A stretch of DNA of 54,495 nt from DATCJU01 sp036562635 (GTDB lineage: Bacteria > Actinomycetota > Actinomycetes > Mycobacteriales > Pseudonocardiaceae), in assembly GCA_036562635.1 (NCBI GenBank), contig DATCJU010000167.1, positions 1 through 54,495 on the forward strand. Reading direction: 5' to 3'. The notes beneath the pieces were generated by a model. It was not told where the DNA came from and did no database searches. It was given only the letters and a program-made list of their open reading frames with translations. Made by a program: the position numbers and the translations under genes. Shown in pieces: positions 25,389 through 33,185 of this stretch. Position 1 is the first letter of the stretch. The number at the start of each line of letters is the position of its first letter.

Positions 25389-26288
25389 GTGGGGGGCAGG
25401 AGAGTCTCGGTGATCGGACTCGGCGGGATGGGCTCGGGCATGGCCCGGTCCCTGCTCGCCGCCGGTTTCGACGTCACGGTGTACAACCGCACCGCGGCCA
25501 AGGCCGAGCCGCTGGTCGAGGCGGGTGCGGTGCTGGCCGGATCCGCGGCCGAGGCGGGTTCCGGTGCCGACGTGGTGCTGCTCAGCCTGGCCGACGAGGC
25601 CGCGGTGGAGCAGGTGCTGTTCGGCGAGGTGGTGTGGCAGATGCAGCCCGGCACCACCGTGGTGGACACCTCGACGGTGTCGCCGTCCTTCGCCCGCAAC
25701 ACCACCATCCGGTTGGCCGCCTCCGGGGTGCGTCGCGTGGAGGCGTGCGTGATCGGCAACCCGCAGATGGCGCAGGCCGGGCAGCTGCGGGTGTTCGCCG
25801 CCGGTGAGGAGTCCGACGTGGACGCGGTGCGCGACGTGCTGACGGCGCTCAGCCAGGAGGTGCGTTACCTGGGACCGGCCGGTCGGGCCAGTGCGCTGAA
25901 GCTGGCCTTCAACCTGCTGCTCGGCGTGCAGACCGCCGGTCTGGCCGAGGCGGTGGCCTTCGCCGAGGGCGTCGGACTGGACCGGGAGCTGCTGCTGGAC
26001 GCGCTGGACAACAGCGGGTGGCGTTCGGCGGTGCTGAGCTTCCGCGGCCAGTTCATCCGGCGCCGCAACTACGAGCCGGCCGGGTTCCGCACGGTGCTGA
26101 TGCACAAGGACCTGCAGCTCGCCCAGGAGGAGGCAGCCGCGCGTGGTGTGCGGCTCCCGGTGGTGGAGCAGTCCATCGAGCGTTTCGCGGAGGCCATCTC
26201 CGCCGGGCGCGGGGACGAGGACGCGGCGGTGCTGGCGGAGATCGAGCCGGGATCGTCCGGCGGGGCGAAGGCGGAGAGGGCACGCTGA
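25389..26288 (+). CDS. NAD(P)-dependent beta-hydroxyacid dehydrogenase-like reductase
   Basis: A 299-residue protein of the 6-phosphogluconate / 3-hydroxyisobutyrate dehydrogenase superfamily, which also includes imine reductases. The Rossmann motif is VIGLGGMGSGMARSLL with NRT next to the cofactor, and the catalytic block ALKLAFN keeps Lys171 and Asn175. The lysine argues for a hydroxyacid-type rather than imine-reductase active site. It is an unusual member of a type II PKS operon and could reduce a keto acid or shortened side chain. I prefer GTG 25389 (GGGGAGG eight bases upstream) over GTG 25380, which would overlap the previous stop. Confidence 0.87.
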   Translation: MGGRRVSVIGLGGMGSGMARSLLAAGFDVTVYNRTAAKAEPLVEAGAVLAGSAAEAGSGADVVLLSLADEAAVEQVLFGEVVWQMQPGTTVVDTSTVSPSFARNTTIRLAASGVRRVEACVIGNPQMAQAGQLRVFAAGEESDVDAVRDVLTALSQEVRYLGPAGRASALKLAFNLLLGVQTAGLAEAVAFAEGVGLDRELLLDALDNSGWRSAVLSFRGQFIRRRNYEPAGFRTVLMHKDLQLAQEEAAARGVRLPVVEQSIERFAEAISAGRGDEDAAVLAEIEPGSSGGAKAERAR

Positions 26289-27298
26289 TGACGACCGAGA
26301 TGACGACCGGGACCGACGCCTCGTCCCGCATCACCGACCTGGGCCTGGGATTCGCGTCGTCGAAGATCCTGCTCACCGCCCTGGAACTCGGGGTGTTCAC
26401 CGTCCTGGCCGACGGACCGCTCACCGAGCCGGAGCTGCGGGAGCGGTTGGGCCTGCACGGGCGGGGCGCGAAGGACTTCTTCGACGCCCTGGTGGTGCTC
26501 GGCCTGCTGCAGCGGGAGGACGGGCGCTACCGCAACAGCCCCGAGGCGGCCCGGGACCTGGTGCGCGGGCCGGGCTACCGCGCCGGCTTCCTGGACGGGG
26601 CGAACTTCGTGCTCTACCCGGCGTGGGGCCAGCTGTCCACCGCGCTGCGCACCGGTCAGCCGCAGGCGGTGGGCGACTTCGAGGAGATGCTGCGCAACCC
26701 GGAGCAGCAGCGGGTCTACCTGTCCATGATGGACTCGCTCAGCGGGCCGCTGGCCCCCGACCTGGCCACGTGCCTGGACTGGAGCGTCCACACCACGGTC
26801 GCCGACGTCGGCGGGGCCCGCGGCAACATGGTCGGCCTGCTGCTGCGTGAGCACCCCCACCTGAGGGGCATCGTGTTCGACCGGCCGCAGAACGCGACGG
26901 CCTGCGCCGAGCACACCGCGGCGCTGGGGGTGGGGGAGCGGGTCGTCTTCCGCGGGGGTGACTTCTTCACCGACGAGCTGCCCGAGACCGACGTGATGAT
27001 CATCGGTCACGTGCTGGCCGACTTCTCGGTCGAGGAGCGGAAGGCGCTGGTGGCCAAGGCCTACCGGGCGGTGCGTCCGGGTGGTGCGCTGCTGGTCTAC
27101 GACCCGATGCCCGACGAGGACAAGCCGGACCTGATGAGTCTGGTGGGCAGTCTGCACATGTTGGTGATGACTCCTGCCGGAGCCGGTTACCGCCCGGCCG
27201 ACTGCATCGAGTGGATGGAGCAGGCCGGCTTCGACGGTGCCACGGTCCAGCAGCTCGGTCTGGGCAACACCCTGGTGATCGGGCGGAAGCTCGGCTGA
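26288..27298 (+). CDS. SAM-dependent methyltransferase, O-methyltransferase family 2 (first)
   Basis: A 336-residue class I methyltransferase with an N-terminal dimerisation winged helix (residues about 20-90) and a Rossmann SAM domain. The glycine-rich loop is VADVGGARGN, with Ala-Arg where the family usually has Gly-x. At the place of the catalytic His of LHDW, this protein reads HVLADF (Ala244). It is clearly paralogous to the enzymes at 35333-36379 and 38238-39254. It likely methylates a phenol or performs a non-canonical reaction. Its ATG overlaps the previous stop by one base. Confidence 0.9.
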   Translation: MTTEMTTGTDASSRITDLGLGFASSKILLTALELGVFTVLADGPLTEPELRERLGLHGRGAKDFFDALVVLGLLQREDGRYRNSPEAARDLVRGPGYRAGFLDGANFVLYPAWGQLSTALRTGQPQAVGDFEEMLRNPEQQRVYLSMMDSLSGPLAPDLATCLDWSVHTTVADVGGARGNMVGLLLREHPHLRGIVFDRPQNATACAEHTAALGVGERVVFRGGDFFTDELPETDVMIIGHVLADFSVEERKALVAKAYRAVRPGGALLVYDPMPDEDKPDLMSLVGSLHMLVMTPAGAGYRPADCIEWMEQAGFDGATVQQLGLGNTLVIGRKLG

Positions 27299-27318
27299 GA
27301 CGGCGGAGGAGGTCTGCG

Positions 27319-28176
27319 GTGGAGATCGGAATCGGTCTGCCCACGACGGTCCCCGGCGTCGACGGGCGGGCGCTGGTGGAGGTGGCTCGGCGGGCGGAGC
27401 AGTACGGGTTCGCCAGCCTCGGCGTGCTCGACCGGCTGGTGTACGACTGCTACGACCCGTTGGTGGCGCTCGCCCTGGCCGCGGGCGTGACCGAGCGGAT
27501 CAGGTTGGCCACCACGATCCTGCTCGCCGCCTACCGGGACAGTGCGGCGGTGCTGGCCAAGCAGCTGGCCAGCATCGACCACGCCTCCGGCGGTCGGCTG
27601 GTGGTGGGGGTGGCCGCGGGTGGCCGGGAGGACGACTTCCTGGCCTCCGGGGCCCGGTACACCAACCGGGGTCGCCGGCTGGACGCCATGCTGACCGAGA
27701 TGCGGCAGGTGTGGACCGGTCAGGGACGGTTCGCCGGTATCGGTCCACGCCCACCTCGGGGGGACATCCCGTTGCTGGTCGGCGGGCACTCCGAGGCCGC
27801 GATGCGCCGGGCGGCCCGGCACGCGGTGGGGTGGATCGCCGGGGGCAGCTCGGCGACCGCCTACCCGGAGCTGGTCCGGCGGGCCAAGCAGGAGTGGGCG
27901 GCGGCGGGGCGCACCGACACCCCGCGCATGGTGTCGTTGTCCTACGTCTGCCTCGGACCGGACGGCCGGGAGCGGGCGGGCCGCTACCTGCGGGACTACT
28001 ACTCCTACATCGGGCCCAAGGCGGAGCGTGCCGCCGCCGGCGTGATCGCCGACGAGGGACGGCTGCGCGAGGTGGTGGACGAGTGGGCGGCCGCGGGCTG
28101 TGACGAGCTGCTGCTGTTCCCGTGCACCGCCGACCCCGAGCAGGTCGACCTGATCGCGAAGGCGGTGTCGCCGTGA
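27319..28176 (+). CDS. LLM class (F420- or flavin-dependent) oxidoreductase
   Basis: A 285-residue luciferase-like TIM barrel. It begins EIGIGLPTTVPGVDGRALVE and carries RIRLATTILLAAYRDSAAVL and GGRLVVGVAAGGREDDF, the standard strands and nitrogenous loop of LLM enzymes; IPLLVGGHSEAAMRRAARHA closes the barrel. Actinomycete members often use F420. It could reduce a ring double bond or carry out quinone/hydroquinone chemistry. GTG 27319 follows GGAGGAGG. The stop overlaps the next start (GTGA), coupling it to the DUF1772 protein. Confidence 0.88.
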   Translation: MEIGIGLPTTVPGVDGRALVEVARRAEQYGFASLGVLDRLVYDCYDPLVALALAAGVTERIRLATTILLAAYRDSAAVLAKQLASIDHASGGRLVVGVAAGGREDDFLASGARYTNRGRRLDAMLTEMRQVWTGQGRFAGIGPRPPRGDIPLLVGGHSEAAMRRAARHAVGWIAGGSSATAYPELVRRAKQEWAAAGRTDTPRMVSLSYVCLGPDGRERAGRYLRDYYSYIGPKAERAAAGVIADEGRLREVVDEWAAAGCDELLLFPCTADPEQVDLIAKAVSP

Positions 28177-28628
28177 CGACGGGCGTGCTCGGGGTGTTGG
28201 TGGTGGTGAGCAGCGGGATGGTGGCCGGCGTCCTGTTCGCCGTGGCGCTGAGCGTGCTGCCCGCGCTGTTCGCGATGCCGACGGATCGGTACGTGTACTC
28301 GCACAAACTGTTGGGGCGCAACTGGGACCCGACGATGCCGATCATCGTGTTGAGCTCGGCGTTGCTGGACGTCGTGCTCGCGGTGCTGGCTCCGGCGGGT
28401 CCGGCGCGGACGCTGTACGTCGTCGGGGTGGTGCTGCTGATCGGCGTGTCGGTGGTCTCGCACTTCTGCAACGTGCCGATCAACCGCAGGGTGAAGGCCG
28501 TCGACCCGGACCACATCCCCGAGGACTGGACCGATCCGCGGCCGTTGTGGCGCCGTTGGCACATGCTGCGCACCACGTTGGCCGTGCTGGCCGTGCTGGT
28601 CAACGCGATGGCGCTCGCTGTGCTCTGA
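28173..28628 (+). CDS. DUF1772 (anthrone oxygenase-like) membrane protein
   Basis: A 151-residue protein with four membrane helices. The blocks NWDPTMPIIVLSSALLDVVL, SHFCNVPINRRVKAV and WRRWHMLRTTLAV are those of DUF1772 proteins, a family that includes anthrone oxygenases turning anthrones into anthraquinones. That reaction fits an aromatic polyketide pathway. GTG 28173 overlaps the LLM gene stop by four bases. It is the last gene of the operon that starts at 24260; a terminator follows. Confidence 0.85.
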   Translation: MTTGVLGVLVVVSSGMVAGVLFAVALSVLPALFAMPTDRYVYSHKLLGRNWDPTMPIIVLSSALLDVVLAVLAPAGPARTLYVVGVVLLIGVSVVSHFCNVPINRRVKAVDPDHIPEDWTDPRPLWRRWHMLRTTLAVLAVLVNAMALAVL

Positions 28629-28643
28629 GGTGTCCGTCGTTCG

Positions 28644-28680
28644 CCGGGAGCCGCCGTCCCGTCGGGGTGGCGGCTCCCGG
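28644..28680 (+). terminator. Hairpin terminator of the SDR-to-DUF1772 operon
   Basis: CCGGGAGCCGCC (28644-28655) pairs perfectly with 28669-28680 over a 13-nt loop, 15 bp after the last stop. Confidence 0.8.
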
Positions 28681-28781
28681 CTGTCGGGGGAGCCGGTCGA
28701 TGTGACCCGTTCGAGTGAAGGGAAAACCCCTAGCGATACCAGGGTTGATCCTGGATATTCGAAGCCGGAGATTACGACAGG

Positions 28782-30368
28782 ATGGAACACGTGGAACGAG
28801 GCTCCCCGAAACGAAGGTCTTTCGTCGGTCGTCTGTTGCGCCGCCTGCTCGCCGTGGTCGGTGTGGTGGTCCTGGTCCTGGTCGGTGCGGCCAGCTGGAT
28901 CTACGTGCAGGCCTATCAGACCAACGTCGGCGACCTGGCCTTCCGCAACCCGCTGAAGATCCCTCCGCTGTTGGAACCGACGACCGACGCCCAGGGGCGT
29001 AAGCGCTTCACGCTCACCCTGCAGGCCGGTTCCACCGAGCTGTTGCCCGGGAAGAAGACCGAGACCTGGGGCTTCAACGGCACCTACCTGGGGCCGACCC
29101 TGCGCGCCTCCCGCGGCGACCAGGTCGCCGTCGACGTCGTCAACCAGCTGCCGGAGCGCACCACGGTGCACTGGCACGGCATGCGGCTGCCCGCGGAGAT
29201 GGACGGTGGACCCCACCAGATGGTCGAGGCGGGTGAGACCTGGTCACCGTACTGGAAGGTCGACCAACCCGCGGCCAGCCTGTGGTACCACCCGCACCTG
29301 CACGGCCGCACCGCCGAACACGTCTACCGTGGTCTGGCCGGAATGTTCATCATCGAGGATGAGGAGTCCCGACGGCTGGCCCTGCCGCAGCGGTACGGGG
29401 TGGACGACATTCCCCTGGTGGTGCAGGACCGGAAGTTCAACGAGGACGGCTCGCTCGACCTGAGCCCGGGCGACCCCGCCGGACTGCCCATGCGGGACCT
29501 GTACGGCCTGTTGGGGGACACGATCCTGGTCAACGGCACCTACGACCCGTACCTGGAGGTCAGCACCACCCGGGTCCGCCTGCGGGTGCTCAACGGCTCC
29601 AACTCCCGGTCGTTCAACATCGGGTTCGCCGACCGGCGGCCCTTCCAGCTGATCGCCACGGACAGTGGACTGCTGCACGCCCCGGTGCGCACCGACTCGG
29701 TGCGGCTGACCGCGGGAGAGCGGGCGGAGATCGTCGCCGAGTTCCGGCCGGGCGAGGAGGTCGTGCTGCGCAGTTTCGCCCCCGGTCAGGCCGGTGGGTT
29801 CCCGCAGGACCGTATCGCGGGGGCGGACGACGAGTTCGACCTGTTGAAGATCGTCGCCAAGGACCGGCTGGAGGAACTGCCGCCGGTGCCCGACCGCCTG
29901 GCCACCACCCCGGACATCACGGTTCCGGAGGGGGCCACGGTGCGCACCTTCACCCTGGCCGGCACCTCACAGATCAACGGCCGGGAAATGGACATGCGGC
30001 GGGTCGACGAGGTGGTGCCGGCCGGAGCCACCGAGATCTGGCAGCTCGACAACCCCGGAATCCCGCACAGTTTCCACATCCACGAGGTGGCGTTCCAGAT
30101 CCTGGACATCAACGGGCAGCCGCCACCGCCCGAGTTGCGGGGCCGGAAGGACACGGTCTACCTGCCGCCGGAGTCCGTGGTGCGGCTGGCCGTCCAGTTC
30201 GGTACGTACACCGACGACGACACCCCGTACATGTACCACTGCCACATGCTCGAGCACGAGGACCGGGGCATGATGGGTCAGTTCCTGATCGTCGAGCCGG
30301 GTACGGAGGACCAGGTGTCCCGGGAGCTGTCGCTCGACGACCACGGTCACCATGCCCACGGTGGCTGA
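28782..30368 (+). CDS. Membrane-anchored multicopper oxidase (first)
   Basis: A 528-residue three-cupredoxin oxidase. All copper sites are visible: HWHG, WYHPHLHG, HSFHIHE and YHCHMLEHEDRGMM (type 1 Cys and Met, type 2/3 His). An N-terminal helix at about residues 20-42 after KRRSFVGRLLRR could be a Tat-like signal anchor, so it acts outside the membrane. It belongs to the CotA/phenoxazinone-synthase-like group that oxidises phenols with O2. In this cluster it may form quinones or couple phenols. ATG 28782 is used (GTG 28791 possible). An inverted repeat CCAGG...CCTGG (28739-28754) lies upstream. Confidence 0.9.
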   Translation: MEHVERGSPKRRSFVGRLLRRLLAVVGVVVLVLVGAASWIYVQAYQTNVGDLAFRNPLKIPPLLEPTTDAQGRKRFTLTLQAGSTELLPGKKTETWGFNGTYLGPTLRASRGDQVAVDVVNQLPERTTVHWHGMRLPAEMDGGPHQMVEAGETWSPYWKVDQPAASLWYHPHLHGRTAEHVYRGLAGMFIIEDEESRRLALPQRYGVDDIPLVVQDRKFNEDGSLDLSPGDPAGLPMRDLYGLLGDTILVNGTYDPYLEVSTTRVRLRVLNGSNSRSFNIGFADRRPFQLIATDSGLLHAPVRTDSVRLTAGERAEIVAEFRPGEEVVLRSFAPGQAGGFPQDRIAGADDEFDLLKIVAKDRLEELPPVPDRLATTPDITVPEGATVRTFTLAGTSQINGREMDMRRVDEVVPAGATEIWQLDNPGIPHSFHIHEVAFQILDINGQPPPPELRGRKDTVYLPPESVVRLAVQFGTYTDDDTPYMYHCHMLEHEDRGMMGQFLIVEPGTEDQVSRELSLDDHGHHAHGG

Positions 30369-30391
30369 GCAGGTAGGAGGCAGGTTCCCGT

Positions 30392-30429
30392 CGCCGGTGG
30401 GGAGGTGTCACGGCACCTCCCCACCGGCG
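30392..30429 (+). terminator. Hairpin terminator after the first multicopper oxidase
   Basis: A perfect 16-bp stem (30392-30407 with 30414-30429) and a 6-nt loop, 23 bp after the stop. Confidence 0.88.
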
Positions 30430-30831
30430 TTCGCGTGTCCCGGGTTTTCGGGTGTTCCTCCGTCACCGCGTTCTCGGTGCGATCGCCCCGTGCCGGGACG
30501 GACACGAGCTGGTGCGGGCAGGTGGTGAGGCGCGTCCGCTCCCGTCGCCTGCGGTGCTGCTCGTGGCGCCGACGGTCGTACGTGCGGTGGGAACATTCCC
30601 TCCCGCAGACAAGTACCTTCTCGTATATTCCGAATAGAGGATTCACCATCGGTGATATGGGAAGTCCGTAATGCCGTGGTCGTCGGATGTCATTTCCGCC
30701 CCGGACGGAAGCTTTCCCTCGTCAGAGCCTTATTGCGTGTTGTAGATCACCCGAGTGGACCGTGACTGCGGCGTGAACAATTCGTTAACCCGTGGGGGTC
30801 GAAAACGAATATTCCCCATGGAGGTGTATCG
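30430..30831 (+). promoter_or_regulatory. AT-richer upstream region of the secreted protein gene
   Basis: No gene is seen. From about 30590 to 30820 the base composition is clearly less GC-rich than the surroundings. It holds the inverted repeats TCACCATCGGTGA (30643-30655) and ATTCGTT...AACGAAT (30780-30810, arms of 7 bp). The second sits just ahead of the ribosome-binding site and could control transcription or translation. No SARP heptamers are present. Confidence 0.4.
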
Positions 30832-31749
30832 ATGTCTCGCAGAGTCAGAACGGCCCTGGGTGGCGTGGTGGGCGCACTGGCGCTGGCGCTCGTGCTCCCC
30901 ACCGCCCCTGCGGTCGCCGGTGCGGCACCCGGCAAGACGGCCCAGGTCGTGACGATCACCGCGACCGGTGCTCGGATGACCGTGACCGGGGACGCCGGGT
31001 TGCGGCAGGGGCCCACGACCTTCGCTGCCAGCACTTCGGACGCGGAACCGCACTGGTTCGGCGTGGTCCGGCCGAACGCGGGTGTGCCGTTAGACCGCTA
31101 CCTGGACTACCTGACCGATGCGCTCTCCGACGACCCGCCCACCTCGGTGGAGGGGGAGAAAAAGGCGCTGCGTCACGGACGGCTGTTCAGCGGGGCGGCG
31201 GTCACGGCAGGTCGGAGCGTACGGGTCACGGTGGACCTGGATCCCGGTACCTACTACCTGGTGGACTACGCGACGCTCGGCCAGCCGGGCGTCCGGCCGG
31301 CGGTGCACCCCATCCAGATCGGGCGGGGCAAGCAGGCTCCCCAGTCCGCGCCCAAGGGGTGGCACGACCCCGACACCGTCGCGGTCATCCGCTCGACCCC
31401 GGAGGGCGACCGGTTCGTCGTTCCCAGCCGGCTGCCCGCGCGGGGCACGCTGCTGGCACGCAACGCCACCGACCAGATGAACGAGGCCGTGCTCATGCGG
31501 CTCCACCCGTGGGCGACCGAGGCCGACGTACGCCACTTCTTCATCTACTGGGGCTCGGACGGTGTCAACCCGTTCGTCGACTACCACTCGGTCGGTCTGA
31601 TCCCGATGTCGCCGAACCACTCCGCGCTCCTGACCTACGACCTGGAACCCGGCAAGTACACGCTGATGTCGTGGGTGCGGAACCTGGAGACCGGTAATCC
31701 GAACGTGGTCGACGGCACCTTCACGATCGTCGAGCTCGTCCGGAGGTGA
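30832..31749 (+). CDS. Secreted protein of unknown function
   Basis: A 305-residue exported protein with a clear Sec signal peptide (GALALALVLPTAPAVAGAAP, cleavage near residue 32). The mature part is beta-rich with two similar-looking blocks, DLDPGTYYLVDYATLGQPGV and YDLEPGKYTLMSWVRNLETG, suggesting an internal duplication of cupredoxin- or Ig-like domains. I do not recognise a family. Codon 87 is TTA (31090-31092), so translation may depend on a bldA-type tRNA. GGAGGT eight bases upstream supports ATG 30832. It may serve the morphological stage or the adjacent oxidase; neither is shown. Confidence 0.75.
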   Translation: MSRRVRTALGGVVGALALALVLPTAPAVAGAAPGKTAQVVTITATGARMTVTGDAGLRQGPTTFAASTSDAEPHWFGVVRPNAGVPLDRYLDYLTDALSDDPPTSVEGEKKALRHGRLFSGAAVTAGRSVRVTVDLDPGTYYLVDYATLGQPGVRPAVHPIQIGRGKQAPQSAPKGWHDPDTVAVIRSTPEGDRFVVPSRLPARGTLLARNATDQMNEAVLMRLHPWATEADVRHFFIYWGSDGVNPFVDYHSVGLIPMSPNHSALLTYDLEPGKYTLMSWVRNLETGNPNVVDGTFTIVELVRR

Positions 31750-31775
31750 CGTCCTCGGGCTCCGGCCCGACGAGT

Positions 31776-31810
31776 ACCGGGGGGCGCGCGGTGGCCACGC
31801 GCCCCCCGGT
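31776..31810 (+). terminator. Hairpin terminator after the secreted protein gene
   Basis: ACCGGGGGGCGCG (31776-31788) pairs perfectly with 31798-31810 over a 9-nt loop, 26 bp after the stop. Confidence 0.85.
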
Positions 31811-32065
31811 CGTTCTCCGGGGTGACGGCGGGTGCCCAGGCGTGGGTGCGGTGGTCCCCGCCGCCCTCGTGGGCGGGCGGCGTGGAGCCGGACCTGCGAG
31901 AGGTTGCCTCGGCACTCCGCTTCTCGGTTCGGCCGTTCGGAGGGGGGCTCTACGCCGAAGGGACGCGTCCACTCGGGTGAAAGAGGGCAAAACTCGCAAA
32001 GGGGATGTCGGACGCGCTACTGTGCTCTTACAAGATCAACAAATACCACTGGAGGGACGTGACCC
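31811..32065 (+). other. Intergenic region before the small HhH-like gene
   Basis: I see no gene here. The last 80 bases are AT-richer and must contain the promoter of the 32066 gene; the ribosome-binding site CTGGAGGGACG is clear, but no good -10/-35 pair stands out. Confidence 0.4.
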
Positions 32066-32290
32066 ATGGCCGTCTCGGCGGACCTGGACAAGCAGCTCGA
32101 CAAGGCCTACGAGAACCTCGGCCTGTCCGAGCTCCTCGACGCACCGGTCGCGGCGCTGTCCGGTGTGAGTGAGGGCGACGCCGAGAAGCTGGACGCTGCC
32201 TTCGGCATCAAGACCGTGCGGGACCTGGGCACCAACAAGTACTTCCGGCTGGCCGCCGCTCTCGTCGACCTCGAGGCCCAGGCCAAGTGA
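32066..32290 (+). CDS. Small helix-hairpin-helix-like protein
   Basis: A 74-residue all-helical protein. The segment APVAALSGVSEGDAEKLDAA followed by FGIKTVRDLGTNKYFRLA resembles the helix-hairpin-helix folds in which a GV/GI turn contacts DNA or protein. Function unknown. GGAGGG before the ATG at 32066 is strong, and a very long terminator hairpin follows. Nothing links it to polyketide synthesis; it looks like a free-standing gene within the cluster. Confidence 0.75.
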   Translation: MAVSADLDKQLDKAYENLGLSELLDAPVAALSGVSEGDAEKLDAAFGIKTVRDLGTNKYFRLAAALVDLEAQAK

Positions 32291-32323
32291 TCCGGTTCGC
32301 CCCGGAACGCTGACCTGCTGCTC

Positions 32324-32372
32324 GATGCGCCGGTCGGTGGAGACACGGTCCGTCTCCACCGACCGGCGCATC
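32324..32372 (+). terminator. 21-bp perfect hairpin terminator
   Basis: Arms 32324-32344 and 32352-32372 are perfectly complementary around a 7-nt loop, 33 bp after the small gene's stop. Confidence 0.88.
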
Positions 32373-32463
32373 CGCGTTTCCCGGCCGAGGGCCTGGTCCC
32401 GGACCGGGGCACGGAGGAGGGAACGCGCTCGCGGCGGGGAGCGCGGGTGGTTAGTGTGCGCCG

Positions 32464-33125
32464 GTGGAGCTCTTCTCCCTGTCCTGGACGGCGTTGCGCA
32501 CGGCGATCGCCGAACTCCCGGACGAGGACTTCGCCCGACCCTCCGGTTGTACCGGCTGGTTGGTACGGGACCTGGTGTTTCACCTGCTCATCGGGGCCCA
32601 GGACGTCCTGATCACCCTGGTGACACCTGCCGAGGCCGCACCGACCCGCGACGCGGTGACCTACTGGGAGCTCGCCGAACCGGCGGCCGCCCCGACGGTG
32701 ACGACGTGTTCGACGCGCTGGTCGTCCGGCTGGCCGCCGCCTACGAGGAACCGCGGCTGCTGAAGTTCCACTTCGACGACGTCGGCTCCGCCGCCGGCCG
32801 TGCCGCCGAACTCGTCGACCCGGCCCTTCGGGTCAGCACCCGCGGCCAGGTCCTCACCGCCGGTGACTTCCTCTCCGCCTACGTCCTGGAGTGGACACTG
32901 CACCACCTCGACCTGATCGCGCACCTGCCGGACGTCGCCGGGCCGCCCGCGGAAGGGCTCGCCCGGTCACGCCGAATGCTGGAGAAGATCGCCGGATTCG
33001 GGTTCCCCACGTCGTTCTCAGACCGGGACGCGCTGCTGGTGGGTACCGGACGACGTGCCGCGACCGACGCGGAACGGGCCGAGCTGGGGGAGCGGGCCGC
33101 GAGACTTCCCCTCGTCCTCCGGTGA
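32464..33125 (+). pseudogene. Maleylpyruvate isomerase-like (DinB/MDMPI fold) protein, frameshifted
   Basis: The first 76 residues (from GTG 32464; FSLSWTALRTAIAELPDEDF, GCTGWLVRDLVFHLLIGAQD) are in one frame and the rest (DDVFDALVVRLAAAYEEPRL to the stop at 33125) in another. The frames meet at the four-C run 32690-32693; one more C would restore a protein of about 220 residues. The family is the metal-binding four-helix DinB/mycothiol-dependent maleylpyruvate isomerase group, usually of unknown substrate. The second half keeps normal codon usage, so this may be a sequencing slip or a recent mutation. Confidence 0.75.
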
Positions 33126-33172
33126 TCCGGCCCGTGACTCGCCTGCGGGACGGCGGAAGGTCACGGGCCGGA
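33126..33172. terminator. Hairpin terminator between convergent genes
   Basis: TCCGGCCCGTGAC (33126-33138) pairs perfectly with 33160-33172 over a 21-nt loop, between the frameshifted gene (plus) and the antiporter gene (minus). Confidence 0.75.
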
Positions 33173-33185
33173 CCCGACGGTCGGG

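Noticed and set aside
25389..26288. Imine reductase call
   Set aside because: The Rossmann start looks similar, but the catalytic Lys/Asn pair of beta-hydroxyacid dehydrogenases is present, so I kept the broader family name.
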